Source: UBA1941 sp046329555 (lineage in GTDB: Bacteria; Bacteroidota; Bacteroidia; Chitinophagales; LD1). From it: a DNA stretch of 64,000 nt. Under the pieces are notes generated by a model that did not search any database, had not been told where the DNA came from, and worked only from the letters and a program-made list of their open reading frames with translations. The position numbers were made by a program, and so were the translations under genes. Below, piece after piece: positions 8,006 through 17,102 of the stretch (positions are counted from its first letter, which is position 1; every line of letters starts with the position of its first letter). Location: positions 434,001 through 498,000 of the forward strand of contig JAXLUK010000002.1 of assembly GCA_046329555.1 (NCBI GenBank), in the 5' to 3' direction.

Positions 8006-9439
8006 ATGAAGAAGATTTTTGGGCTGTTCGCCCTAATTATCATTACGAACCCCACCCCGGCACAACACCTTTCTCAAGCCGAAATGAATGAGCTTGTACA
8101 ACGAGTAAAACAAGAACTTTTCGATAGTATGGCTAAACATCCCGCCTTTCGCGAAAAGATGCAAAAAGAGGCGGCAATTTCTGGCGCCACGGAAAAAAGC
8201 GAGCCCTTTGCCTGGGGCGACTTTTCGTGGGTACAAGGGAATAATCGCCAAAGCAAGTCATTGTTAGACACCCGCTATTTTACCGGTGGGGTAACCATGG
8301 ATGTGAATTACAACTATTCCTTCAACCATCCTATCGATCACACCAACAGCGGCAGCACGGCCACTTTCAGAAGTAATGAATTCAACATTTCTTACATAGA
8401 AGCTGGCGGAGAATTTCACGAACCCAAAACAGGGGTTCGCGCCAAGCTGATGCTGCAATTCGGAACACGCGCCACCGGAATTCCGCGCAATGACAATACT
8501 GGTTTGCGCGGGCAATTCGATTTATACAATGCGCTTCGATATGTTACGGAGGGTTATGCTGGGATTCACCTGAAAAAACTTCATGGGATAAATATTGATC
8601 TCGGAATTTTCAAGTCATATGTAGGCCTTCTTTCCTACAACAACTTTGAAAACTGGAATTATCAACCCTCCTACACCAGCGATAACACGCCCTGGTTTTT
8701 TACCGGTGCACGGGTACAAATTTTCCCAACCGACAAATTGAAAGTAGAACTATGGTTAGTAAATGGTTGGCAAACGTATGGCATGTTTAATGAAATGCCA
8801 GGCTTTGGTTACCAAGTTCAATGGCGACCAAAAGAATGGGTTTCCATCCTTTCCAGTTCTTATGTTGGTTGGGATACGCCCAATAGTAAAAAACGGCTGC
8901 GCTTTCACACCGATAACAGTGTAGTATTGCGCTATCTCAACCGACCTTCTTCTAAATTCATCTCTAAAGCGGCCTTTTCTGTTACTGGTGATTTGGGATT
9001 TGAAAACGGGGATGGCGTAGTTCCATTTAATGGAACAGCGGCTAAACCCGCGCAAAATTTTTTAAGCGCCATGGCATACAATCGGTTTTGGTTTGGGAAA
9101 AAGCAACATTGGGCATGGACCACTGGCGGTGGCGTTATCAGTAATCCGGGAAGATACCTGGCGCTGTTGCCGGCCGGGAATGGTGTGGTTACACAAAATC
9201 CAGGAGATAAATTTTTCGGATGGGATCTTTCTACCGGTTTCCAATATATGCCGGCTGAATACATCACCATTGGTTTAGAATATGTAACGCGTCATACGGA
9301 TACGCCTTATTTCTCTGGACCAGGCGGCGTTACTTCACCTAATGGATGGAACGCGCCCATTGGTAACCCAACGGGTTACGTAGCTGATCTAGTTAAAGAT
9401 GAAAACAGAATCATTCTTTCCACCATTGTTAGATTCTAG
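8006..9439 (+). CDS. Outer-membrane beta-barrel porin (BBP2-like, Kdp-associated type)
   Basis: 477 residues from ATG 8006 (MKKIFGLFALIIITNPTPAQ is a signal peptide; the ORF's earlier ATG at 7982 would spoil it). After a short helical stretch (about 22-55) the protein is rich in alternating aromatic/polar beta strands. It ends in the strand RIILSTIVRF with a C-terminal Phe, typical of barrel proteins inserted by BAM. In Bacteroidota, similar porins often sit in potassium (kdp) loci, which fits the KdpD/KdpE-like pair directly upstream, but no kdpFABC genes are in this window. Solute specificity unknown. It ends seven bases from the convergent DUF3089 gene. Confidence 0.8.
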   Translation: MKKIFGLFALIIITNPTPAQHLSQAEMNELVQRVKQELFDSMAKHPAFREKMQKEAAISGATEKSEPFAWGDFSWVQGNNRQSKSLLDTRYFTGGVTMDVNYNYSFNHPIDHTNSGSTATFRSNEFNISYIEAGGEFHEPKTGVRAKLMLQFGTRATGIPRNDNTGLRGQFDLYNALRYVTEGYAGIHLKKLHGINIDLGIFKSYVGLLSYNNFENWNYQPSYTSDNTPWFFTGARVQIFPTDKLKVELWLVNGWQTYGMFNEMPGFGYQVQWRPKEWVSILSSSYVGWDTPNSKKRLRFHTDNSVVLRYLNRPSSKFISKAAFSVTGDLGFENGDGVVPFNGTAAKPAQNFLSAMAYNRFWFGKKQHWAWTTGGGVISNPGRYLALLPAGNGVVTQNPGDKFFGWDLSTGFQYMPAEYITIGLEYVTRHTDTPYFSGPGGVTSPNGWNAPIGNPTGYVADLVKDENRIILSTIVRF

Positions 9440-9446
9440 TACCGAA

Positions 9447-10445
9447 CTATTGGGCTGCGCGTTGTTGTAAGAATGTTTTCACACGAAGTGCTACATTCTC
9501 GCGTATATCCATCCAAAACAGATTGATATCACCAACATGCAAGTTATTGAAACGCTTAGCTAGCGGGTGGCGAATATCGGCCCACAGCACAGTTTCATAA
9601 CGCCGGGCAGCAACACGGCCTGGTAACAAATGACGAAACTTAAACAGAACCATACCCTTGCTGGCTGCAGCAGGCGTAGCCGTTGTATCTGCGCGCCAAC
9701 TAACCGGGTTGATGCAAAGTGCCTGATGATAAAAGGTGGGCAAACCTTCCGGAACAAAACCATCGCGAAAAGTAGCCCAGCCCACCACGCCACCTGTGGC
9801 ATCAGGAGTTGTTGCCGCTTCCAGATGGCTGTAGTTGCTCATATTTACGGGCCATCCCACCACATAAGCGCAAACTAATTGCTTTCTTAACGAGGTAGTA
9901 TCAAAAAATTCTGCCAGCAACCGCCTGGCGTGCTTGCTACCCTGAGAATGCGACGCAATTACAATAGGACGGCCGTGGTTGTAGTGTTCCAGATAATATT
10001 GAAACGCCCGCCGCACATCGCTGTATGCCAGATCCAGCGCCTTTTCGCCTTCCGGCTGGTTCGTGAAAAACGCCTTTAAGTTGGCCTGCCGGTAGCGCGG
10101 CGCAAATACCCGGCACACCCCATTCCATGCTGATGCCTGATATTTTATAGGCTTTTCATCAACTACTTTGTTTACAGCGCGGTCCTGAACATCGGCGTTC
10201 CAATTATTGCCCTTCCGATAGGTAGTAGGATGAATAAAAAAAACATCGGCTAGTTTATCGCTATCGCTTAGTTGAGAAACGCCTTTCGGCGTACCATCAG
10301 CAGCATCCTTTTTAAAAGGCAATGCTGCCCAATTCGCTTCATTGGCATAATCAGGTGGTGAAGATGGTTGGAAAACCAATTCTTGCGCATAACCAACTTC
10401 CCCCAATGCGCCTGTCATCAGGCATAGCCACATTAACTTCTTCAT
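9447..10445 (-). CDS. DUF3089 alpha/beta-hydrolase, exported
   Basis: 332 residues with an N-terminal signal peptide (about 1-20). DUF3089 features are DVFFIHPTTY (about 67-76), FAPRYRQANLKAFF (about 114-127) and AYSDVRRAFQYYL (about 140-152). The nucleophile elbow is SHSQG with Ser167. The family is related to lipases and esterases of the alpha/beta-hydrolase fold; the natural substrate is unknown. It follows the isomerase gene by four bases in the same direction, so it is probably the last gene of a minus-strand operon. Confidence 0.85.
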   Translation of the reverse strand: MKKLMWLCLMTGALGEVGYAQELVFQPSSPPDYANEANWAALPFKKDAADGTPKGVSQLSDSDKLADVFFIHPTTYRKGNNWNADVQDRAVNKVVDEKPIKYQASAWNGVCRVFAPRYRQANLKAFFTNQPEGEKALDLAYSDVRRAFQYYLEHYNHGRPIVIASHSQGSKHARRLLAEFFDTTSLRKQLVCAYVVGWPVNMSNYSHLEAATTPDATGGVVGWATFRDGFVPEGLPTFYHQALCINPVSWRADTTATPAAASKGMVLFKFRHLLPGRVAARRYETVLWADIRHPLAKRFNNLHVGDINLFWMDIRENVALRVKTFLQQRAAQ

Positions 10446-10449
10446 GATA

Positions 10450-10983
10450 TTATTTTAAGCCGCGTTGCAACATTTCCTGCAACATGATTTTAAACCAGAA
10501 CGACCACTGTTCAGGCTGCTCCTGCATTTCTCTACGAATTTCTTCAACCCGCATCCAACGCACAGCGTGAATTTCATCGTGATTAAATTCGAAGGATTGA
10601 TTATAAACACCAGTAAACACCCAATCCAACTCGTGTTCTGTCAATCCGCTTGGCGCATCAAATGCTTTATAGATAAAAGAGAATGCGGGTTTCAGTTCGG
10701 TGCGAAATCCCAATTCCTCAAACAATCTGCGATCTGCTGCCGCCTGAAACGACTCACCCCCACGTGGGTGACTGCAACAGGTGTTACTCCAAATTCCAGC
10801 CCAGTGATACTTTGACCATGCGCGTTGCTGCACCAGCATTTCACCGTTGTCATTGAAAATAACAATGCTGATAGCGCGATGCAAGAGCCCTTTCTCATGC
10901 GCTTCCAGTTTGCCCATTAGCCCAAGTTGGCGGTCGTTTTCATCTACCAACACCACTTGCTCTTCCTTCGCTATATCTTCCAT
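10450..10983 (-). CDS. idi: Isopentenyl-diphosphate delta-isomerase, type 1
   Basis: 177 residues from ATG 10983; a longer frame to 11049 overlaps the upstream gene and lacks homology. This Nudix-fold enzyme interconverts isopentenyl and dimethylallyl diphosphate for isoprenoid synthesis. Catalytic Cys69/70 lies in SNTCCSHPRGGE, and the metal-binding glutamates 116 and 118 lie in LTEHELDWVF. The length equals that of the E. coli enzyme. It lies between the gamma-carbonic anhydrase and DUF3089 genes with gaps of 13 and 4 bases. Confidence 0.94.
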   Translation of the reverse strand: MEDIAKEEQVVLVDENDRQLGLMGKLEAHEKGLLHRAISIVIFNDNGEMLVQQRAWSKYHWAGIWSNTCCSHPRGGESFQAAADRRLFEELGFRTELKPAFSFIYKAFDAPSGLTEHELDWVFTGVYNQSFEFNHDEIHAVRWMRVEEIRREMQEQPEQWSFWFKIMLQEMLQRGLK

Positions 10984-10996
10984 CTTGCTATTGCTT

Positions 10997-11521
10997 CTAT
11001 TGCTGTTGTTCCTGAAACCAACTGGCGTACATCGAGTAGTTATTGCCAATACGTTGAATCAGGTGATTGAAATTGGCCTCGTCCAGATCCTTTACTTTCT
11101 TGGCTGGAATTCCGGCGTAAATACTGCCGCTTTCCACCACGGTATTTTCCAACACTACTGATCCGGCACCCACAATGCTATTCTTCTGTATAACCGCATG
11201 ATCCATTACGATAGCCCCCATGCCTATTAAAACATTGTCCTCTACGGTACAGCCGTGAACAATAGCGCGATGTCCAATTGATACAAAATTACCAATGGTA
11301 GTTGGTGCTGTTTGATAGGTGCAATGAATAATGGCTCCATCCTGAATATTTACTCTGTTGCCGATACGTATGCGGTGCACATCACCGCGCACTACGGCTG
11401 TAAACCAAACACTGCAATCATCGCCCATCACCACATCACCTACAACAGTGGCATTATCTGCCAGAAAACAGTTTGCTCCAAACTGTGGATGAATGCCTTT
11501 TACAGGAAGAATTAGAGCCAT
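10997..11521 (-). CDS. Gamma-carbonic anhydrase family protein (hexapeptide repeat)
   Basis: 174 residues forming a left-handed beta-helix of hexapeptide repeats. The zinc-ligand histidines appear in GAIIHC and IGHRAIVHGC, the arrangement of the YrdA/CaiE/gamma-CA family. QDGAIIHCTYQTAPTTIGNFVS and the later ENTVVESGSIYAGIPAKKV are characteristic. The trimeric protein is predicted to bind zinc; whether it is an active carbonic anhydrase cannot be judged. Its start is one base past the stop of the outer-membrane barrel gene upstream. Confidence 0.9.
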   Translation of the reverse strand: MALILPVKGIHPQFGANCFLADNATVVGDVVMGDDCSVWFTAVVRGDVHRIRIGNRVNIQDGAIIHCTYQTAPTTIGNFVSIGHRAIVHGCTVEDNVLIGMGAIVMDHAVIQKNSIVGAGSVVLENTVVESGSIYAGIPAKKVKDLDEANFNHLIQRIGNNYSMYASWFQEQQQ

Positions 11522-11522
11522 G

Positions 11523-12272
11523 TTAGAACATTACCCCCATCGTAAACAAAAAGTTGCGCATCAGTACCGGGTCGCCTTTTGCATCAATCTTCGTATCAGA
11601 AATGGTATTCAGAAACCCATTGTGATATCCAACACTGAATAATACTGAAGTTTTATCATTGATATCGTATTCAGCACCGCCTATCACACCTAAACGAATG
11701 TCGAAATAATTGTAATGAAAACCGGGAGCTACTTTAGAAACATCATTTGATTTACTCAACACATTTTCTTTAGAAATATCAAACGACTCGTTTGTGGTGC
11801 TGGTGCCATAAGGTTCTCTGAAAATTTGCTGGTTGAAGGTGGCGCGCGAGTATACTGTAACTACCGGCTCAAAACCTACTTGTCCAAAAATGTGAAACCG
11901 CTTGATCTCATTTGTTTTCAGTTTAATATAGATTGGAATGGAAATATTCTGGACACTGTATTTCTCCAAAACCGATGAATTTCCGGTTGCCGTACGCACA
12001 CTAAAATAATCCCGATCGCGAACGGCACCACCTTCCATGCCACCTGCTAATCCGGTTACAAAGGCGTAGTTCTTATCCTTGAAATAGTACTCCACATTCA
12101 GTCCATAATTCAAACCAAATGCAGCCGGACCTTTGGAAAGATCTTTGCCTTCTGCCTGCATCCAGGCCACCCCGGGTGCCACATAAACCCCTAAACGAAT
12201 TTTATCGCTGATAGCAAATGCGGCTTGCACACACAACACCGCCATGATGGTTATGAAGAGTTGCTTTTTCAT
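11523..12272 (-). CDS. Outer-membrane beta-barrel protein (PorT-like)
   Basis: 249 residues with a signal peptide (MKKQLFITIMAVLCVQAAFA). The mature part has eight or so amphipathic strands and ends VLMRNFLFTMGVMF. The pattern fits the small outer-membrane beta-barrel group that includes PorT, a component linked to type IX secretion. Whether this is the T9SS factor or a generic barrel cannot be decided from sequence alone. CGAATATA (the complement of TATATTCG, near the TAnnTTTG consensus) lies just upstream of the start. Confidence 0.7.
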   Translation of the reverse strand: MKKQLFITIMAVLCVQAAFAISDKIRLGVYVAPGVAWMQAEGKDLSKGPAAFGLNYGLNVEYYFKDKNYAFVTGLAGGMEGGAVRDRDYFSVRTATGNSSVLEKYSVQNISIPIYIKLKTNEIKRFHIFGQVGFEPVVTVYSRATFNQQIFREPYGTSTTNESFDISKENVLSKSNDVSKVAPGFHYNYFDIRLGVIGGAEYDINDKTSVLFSVGYHNGFLNTISDTKIDAKGDPVLMRNFLFTMGVMF

Positions 12273-12318
12273 CAGGCGAATATACAGATTCCCCCATTGG
12301 AGCGCCCTTTAAAACATA

Positions 12319-13098
12319 TTACTGTTTTAACGATAACCAAACCGGACAATGGTCGCTGTGCCTGGCTTCCGGTAAGATTTTAGCATCTACAATGCGATCT
12401 TCCAAATTATCTGTCACCGCTATATAGTCAATGCGCCAACCTTTGTTATTGGCTCTGGCATTGGCAAACTGGCTCCACCACGTATACTGATCCTTTAATC
12501 CGGGATGAATCTTTCTAAAACTATCTACAAATCCGGCATCCAAATACTTCGACATCCACTCCCGTTCTTCCGGTTTAAAACCACTCACATTTTTGTTGCG
12601 CACCGGATCGTGAATATCAATATTGGTATGGCAGATATTATAATCGCCGCAGACTACTAATTGGGGGCGGCTTTTACGCAATTCCTGCAAATAGCCGAAC
12701 ATAAAATCAAGGTATTGCATTTTTACCCCTTGGCGCAAATCGCCCGTAGTGCCGCTGGGGAAATAGGCGCTTAAAATACTAAGCGAACCGATATCAATGC
12801 GAATATTTCTTCCTTCCGAATCATAATCAGGATGACCAGCGCCATACGTAACTGCATCAGGTTTTATTTTGGTAAGAATAGCTACGCCACTATAGCCCTT
12901 CTTCTGCGCCGGAAACAAATAACATTGATAACCCAATGCTTCGAATACCGCTTGGTCAAAGTCTTCCTTTGCCGCTTTAATTTCCTGCAAACAAACAATC
13001 TCCGGTTGAGCTTCTTTCAGCCAATCAGCAAAGCCTTTGCGCAAAGCAGCGCGCACCCCATTCACATTATAAGTAACGATGTTAAGCATTCCTTTCAT
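12319..13098 (-). CDS. xth: Exodeoxyribonuclease III (AP endonuclease family)
   Basis: 259 residues; initiation at residue 4 (MLNIVTYNVNG) is equally likely. It repairs abasic sites and has 3'-5' exonuclease activity on double-stranded DNA. Endonuclease/exonuclease/phosphatase motifs are in order: NVNGVRAALRKGF, LQEIKA (metal-binding Glu), GVAILTK, GDYNICHTNIDIHDP (catalytic Asp/Asn), RIDYIAV and the C-terminal RHSDHCPVW. The length matches bacterial ExoIII. It lies between an ABC exporter and the barrel gene, on the same strand. Confidence 0.93.
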   Translation of the reverse strand: MKGMLNIVTYNVNGVRAALRKGFADWLKEAQPEIVCLQEIKAAKEDFDQAVFEALGYQCYLFPAQKKGYSGVAILTKIKPDAVTYGAGHPDYDSEGRNIRIDIGSLSILSAYFPSGTTGDLRQGVKMQYLDFMFGYLQELRKSRPQLVVCGDYNICHTNIDIHDPVRNKNVSGFKPEEREWMSKYLDAGFVDSFRKIHPGLKDQYTWWSQFANARANNKGWRIDYIAVTDNLEDRIVDAKILPEARHSDHCPVWLSLKQ

Positions 13099-13133
13099 GC
13101 AACAAGTTTACACCTTATTGCGATAAAGGCAAC

Positions 13134-14909
13134 CTAGCTATTTTCATATTGCAGGCGTAGCAGATTGGCATACAATCCACCTTCAATCTGCATCAATTCC
13201 TGATGGGCGCCTTGCTCCACAATTTTGCCGCGGTTAATCACCAGAATTTTATCGGCTTCGCGAATCGTACTAAAACGATGAGCGATGATGAACGAAGTGC
13301 GCCCTTGCATCAACCGTTCTAAAGCTTCTTTCACCAACCGCTCTGATTCGCTATCAAGGGAAGACGTGGCTTCATCTAAAATTAGAATTTTAGGATTGCG
13401 CAGTATAGCCCGGGCAATCGCAATGCGTTGCTTTTGTCCGCCCGATAGTTTCAAACCGCGCTCGCCAACCAAGGTCTCAAACTGCTCGGGGAAATCTTCG
13501 ATAAAATTCAATGCATTGGCTTGCCGCGCCGCCTCCCGAATTTCCTCCATCGTAGCATCTGTCTTACCGTATGCAATATTTTCACGGATACTGCCACCAA
13601 ACAGCACCACTTCCTGTGGCACTATTCCCAAATTCTTTCTAAACGCTGTAAGATTGAACGACGTGATATTCTTCCCATCCACTAAAATCTCACCGCTTTG
13701 CAAAGGATAAAATCCACTTAGCAGTTTGATGATGGTAGATTTTCCGGAGCCACTGGGACCAACCAACGCAATTTTCTGTCCGGGCTGAACCTCAAACGTG
13801 AGGTCGCGAAATATTGGGGAATCGCTACGCGACGGATAAGAAAAGGCCACATGACGAAAAGCTACACTGCCGTTAACGGTCATTTGCTGGTCTTTGTCAG
13901 CTAGCTGCACTTCGGCAGGCTCTCGCAATATTTCCAGCACGCGGCCCGATGCGCCAATGGTTCGCAATATGGTTGAAAAACTTTCTGTTAAGCCCCCCAG
14001 AGAGGTGCCGATGATAACTGTAAAAACAAGAAACTCTACCAATTTTCCGATGGTCAAATGCCCGTTGCTAACTTCACTCAGCCCCATGTAAATGATAAAC
14101 ATGATGCAGAGTGTAAAACCGAATATGATAAAGGAAATAAAAGCAGCGCGGAAGCGGGCTACCTGTAACGCTACACCAATTACATGATCAACAAGTGCGC
14201 GCATACGACCTGCTTCATAGCTTTCATTGGTGAAAATCTTAACCGCATCTGCTGCGCTGATTGTTTCTTCGGTCATAACCGCATTTGCCGCTTGCGCGTC
14301 TTGATTTTTCCGGGAAAGTTTACGAACAAAGCGACCAAAAAAAGCTGTAATGGCTACCAGCGGCGGCAGCGAAGCCACCATGATGAAGGTAAGTTTGGGA
14401 GAAATCATGAACAACCTCGGAATAGAGAACAGCGGCAGAGCGCCTTGGCGAACCACCATGGCCAGATTCGTAGAAAGGGCTTCCTGAAGTTGTGAGATAT
14501 CGGCAGAGAGGCGGCTCATCAGATCGCCGGTGCGATTTCGTTCAAAAAAGGAAATAGGCTGCGTGATGATTTTTTCGTACAACTTCATCCGAATATCATT
14601 CATAGCCCGCTGGCTCACAATTTCGAAAAGGTATATTCGAAAAAAAGAAAGAACCGCTTGCATCAACATGATGCCACCTAACATATAACCCACTTCCTGA
14701 ACACGAGTAGAAGCAATATTGCCTTTCATTGCGGCATCAATCACCTCGGTTAAGCCCATGGGTAAAAAAACAAAGCCAGATGTAGTGGCCAGCAAACACA
14801 AAAATCCGGCAAGAAACTGCCACTTATAGGGCAGCACATAACGATATAAATCGAAAATATCGCGACTATTTCGCCAACTACCTTTTTCTACCTCATTTGC
14901 TGCCTTCAT
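13134..14909 (-). CDS. ABC exporter, fused permease-ATPase (MsbA/ABCB-like)
   Basis: 591 residues. Six membrane helices (about 30-310) precede a nucleotide-binding domain. That domain has Walker A GPSGSGKST, Q-loop GIVPQEVVLFGG, signature LSGGQKQRIAIARA, Walker B ILILDEATSSLD and H-loop IIAHRFST. This half-transporter design works as a homodimer exporting lipids or drugs; the substrate is not deducible. No partner half-transporter is adjacent, which supports a homodimer. Confidence 0.92.
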   Translation of the reverse strand: MKAANEVEKGSWRNSRDIFDLYRYVLPYKWQFLAGFLCLLATTSGFVFLPMGLTEVIDAAMKGNIASTRVQEVGYMLGGIMLMQAVLSFFRIYLFEIVSQRAMNDIRMKLYEKIITQPISFFERNRTGDLMSRLSADISQLQEALSTNLAMVVRQGALPLFSIPRLFMISPKLTFIMVASLPPLVAITAFFGRFVRKLSRKNQDAQAANAVMTEETISAADAVKIFTNESYEAGRMRALVDHVIGVALQVARFRAAFISFIIFGFTLCIMFIIYMGLSEVSNGHLTIGKLVEFLVFTVIIGTSLGGLTESFSTILRTIGASGRVLEILREPAEVQLADKDQQMTVNGSVAFRHVAFSYPSRSDSPIFRDLTFEVQPGQKIALVGPSGSGKSTIIKLLSGFYPLQSGEILVDGKNITSFNLTAFRKNLGIVPQEVVLFGGSIRENIAYGKTDATMEEIREAARQANALNFIEDFPEQFETLVGERGLKLSGGQKQRIAIARAILRNPKILILDEATSSLDSESERLVKEALERLMQGRTSFIIAHRFSTIREADKILVINRGKIVEQGAHQELMQIEGGLYANLLRLQYENS

Positions 14910-14984
14910 AACTCAACGGTATAGACGTACTTGCGGCGGCTAAATTGCGCAAACCGCCGTAATAATGGCGGTAAAAATTCAGCA

Positions 14985-15015
14985 TAAAAAAAGGGGCGCC
15001 AAAGGCACCCCTTTC
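14985..15015 (-). terminator. Rho-independent terminator of the T9SS cargo gene
   Basis: Read on the minus strand just after the stop at 15036: an eight-pair GC-rich stem (GGGGTGCC with GGCGCCCC, one mismatch), a three-base loop and a run of seven T. It separates the T9SS cargo gene from the ABC exporter gene. Confidence 0.8.
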
Positions 15016-15035
15016 TATCAAAAACTATTTATCGA

Positions 15036-16934
15036 TTACTGGATAGAAACGCGCTTGGTCATTTTGCCATTAGCTGTTTCTACATGAACGAAGTAAACGC
15101 CTTTCGTTACTGAAGAGAAGTCTAATTCTTTCTTGATTTCCCCGCTGGTGATATTGCCCAGATTTTCGCTGAAAATACTGCGACCAACCACATCGGTTAC
15201 TTCCAGTTTCACGTTAGTTGCTGTAAGCGCGTTAGCGGTAACCGTAAAGCGTCCGTTATTTGGATTCGGGAACACCTGCAATGAAGCGATATCATTGGCA
15301 GCAGCTTCTCCGATGCCATTATATACCGCTGCAGTAGCCTGAATGCTGCACATAGGAAAATCAGCATTGTATACCAAAGCGGAGTAAGATCCTGAACCCA
15401 GATTAGGCAGGAAGCGGCCGGTTTGTCCGGAAATTTCCAGATTATCTTTGAACCAGGTTGCCTTAAATCCCGGAGGGAATGGATTTAAGAAGAACTGATT
15501 TCCTGAAGCATCATAAATAACTGCTGCTGAAATAGGGGCTGAAGCGCCGAAGGCAATATTTCTTGCGGGAGAAACCGACTTACAGAAAGAAGTGGTATTA
15601 ACGATTTGCACAGAATAGCGACCGCTGCTGCGCACCCAAAGAACAGAGTCAGTAGCGCCTGCAATCACGTTGGTATCGTTCAGATACCATTGAATATTGT
15701 TACCGGTGAAATCGGCATCTAAAGACAGGCGAATAGAATCGCCATCGCAGGCAGAATCGCGTGAAGCGATAATTCCGGCCGTATCCGGGAAGTTGTAAAT
15801 GATAACCGAATCCAGAATTTCGATAGAATCGCGGATAGCCAGAGCCACATTTACAGAACCGGTTACACCGCCCTGATTGTTTGGTGAAACAGTAGTGATA
15901 TTGTATTGACCCGGACCATTAATATTGATTGCTGTGGCACCAGCCTGATCGGGCTGACTAACGGCATCATTATCCTGGAATGAGAAAGTTACCAGGTTAT
16001 TGGTCACTTCGATATTCAGGTTACTCCAGGTTGCGTTCAAGTTATCTGTTACTTCCGGTAAGCTTGCGCCAAGCGGACTGATGCTTCCAGAAAAATCGGG
16101 TTTAGCGGTACAACCTACAATTGGCCAGTTCGTTTCTTCAACATCACCACACCAGAAGTGGCTGCCACCAGAACCGGAATAATCAGAGATGGCTACGCGG
16201 GTAATCACATATTTCATGGTGTACTTCTTCAACTTCACATAGTTCACACCAGGGTTTTGGAAGATTACCGGCAGTGGATTCAAAGAAGAGTCATTGTATC
16301 CTGAACCAAAATCCCACAGATATTTGCATGGATGCAAAGTGGGATCAAGACAGCAGGTTCCCGGGGTAGCAGTGAAGGAAACCGAGGTAGGTCCGCAACC
16401 GGTGCTGGCTGATTTGGTAAAGCAAGGATTAAAAGCAACCGCTCCTGGCAGAATTTTCAACGGAATAGTTACCGCCTGATTCTGACATTGTGTTTGACCA
16501 GCGGCGCTACCGCATCCGTTAACCGTGATGGTTACAATGCGGGTGCCCGGACTTTCCAATGTACGACCACAAACTTTAACACAGCCATAACGGTTGGTTT
16601 GCGGATAGTAAGTACAGTTATTAGCCGGAGAGCTACAAGTCATTTTCAGACCGATTGGCGAGTTGCTCACGCTCAAAATCTGAACGCTGTTTACGGTAGC
16701 CGTAATGCCGGAAACCGATAACTGCGTTGGAAACAAATAGGTAACATCCATATCCACCGTATCACCTTGTGTCACCACAATAGTGTCGGGCTTCAGACCC
16801 ACATCGCCGGGCGCTGGATTCGTCCAATAAGATTGATTCACTTGACACCCCGGACAAGTTGTTCCGAGGGTTTGTCCGAAGGAGGCAGTTGCTCCAAATA
16901 ACAACGCTGCCACTCCAAGGTAAAAACGTTTCAT
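15036..16934 (-). CDS. Secreted T9SS type A sorting-domain protein with adhesin-like repeats
   Basis: 632 residues with a signal peptide (about 1-20). The body is beta-rich and Cys-containing (TTCPGCQVNQSYW near the N-terminus; several C-x-C loops around 120-210), with immunoglobulin/PKD-like stretches such as the WDFGSG turn. Residues about 555-632 form a Por secretion-system sorting domain (LQVFPNPNNGRFTV ... GVYFVHVETANGKMTKRVSIQ). This predicts export by the type IX system and attachment to, or release from, the surface. The function is probably structural or adhesive. A strong terminator follows. Confidence 0.82.
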   Translation of the reverse strand: MKRFYLGVAALLFGATASFGQTLGTTCPGCQVNQSYWTNPAPGDVGLKPDTIVVTQGDTVDMDVTYLFPTQLSVSGITATVNSVQILSVSNSPIGLKMTCSSPANNCTYYPQTNRYGCVKVCGRTLESPGTRIVTITVNGCGSAAGQTQCQNQAVTIPLKILPGAVAFNPCFTKSASTGCGPTSVSFTATPGTCCLDPTLHPCKYLWDFGSGYNDSSLNPLPVIFQNPGVNYVKLKKYTMKYVITRVAISDYSGSGGSHFWCGDVEETNWPIVGCTAKPDFSGSISPLGASLPEVTDNLNATWSNLNIEVTNNLVTFSFQDNDAVSQPDQAGATAININGPGQYNITTVSPNNQGGVTGSVNVALAIRDSIEILDSVIIYNFPDTAGIIASRDSACDGDSIRLSLDADFTGNNIQWYLNDTNVIAGATDSVLWVRSSGRYSVQIVNTTSFCKSVSPARNIAFGASAPISAAVIYDASGNQFFLNPFPPGFKATWFKDNLEISGQTGRFLPNLGSGSYSALVYNADFPMCSIQATAAVYNGIGEAAANDIASLQVFPNPNNGRFTVTANALTATNVKLEVTDVVGRSIFSENLGNITSGEIKKELDFSSVTKGVYFVHVETANGKMTKRVSIQ

Positions 16935-17102
16935 GTTTTGATTTTAATGTTGGCGAATATAGCATTATTCGGAACGAAATAATAGTTGTAGCAACAAATA
17001 GTCAGTGGGCCGGTTTTTGGCCGATAACCTTCACTTTTCACATTTCATTTTGTCAGAAAAAAACAAGTCTTTAGAACCGTTAAAATTTTAAAAGAATTCC
17101 GC

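Noticed and set aside
14953..14972. Inverted repeat ACCGCC/GGCGGT as a second terminator
   Set aside because: It has an eight-base loop and is followed by no T run on the plus strand and none on the minus strand. The stronger hairpin at 14985-15015 explains termination.
17013..17060. Promoter for the TonB receptor gene
   Set aside because: TTG and TCATTTTG are present but 25 bases apart, and the -7 box is off consensus, so no confident call was made.
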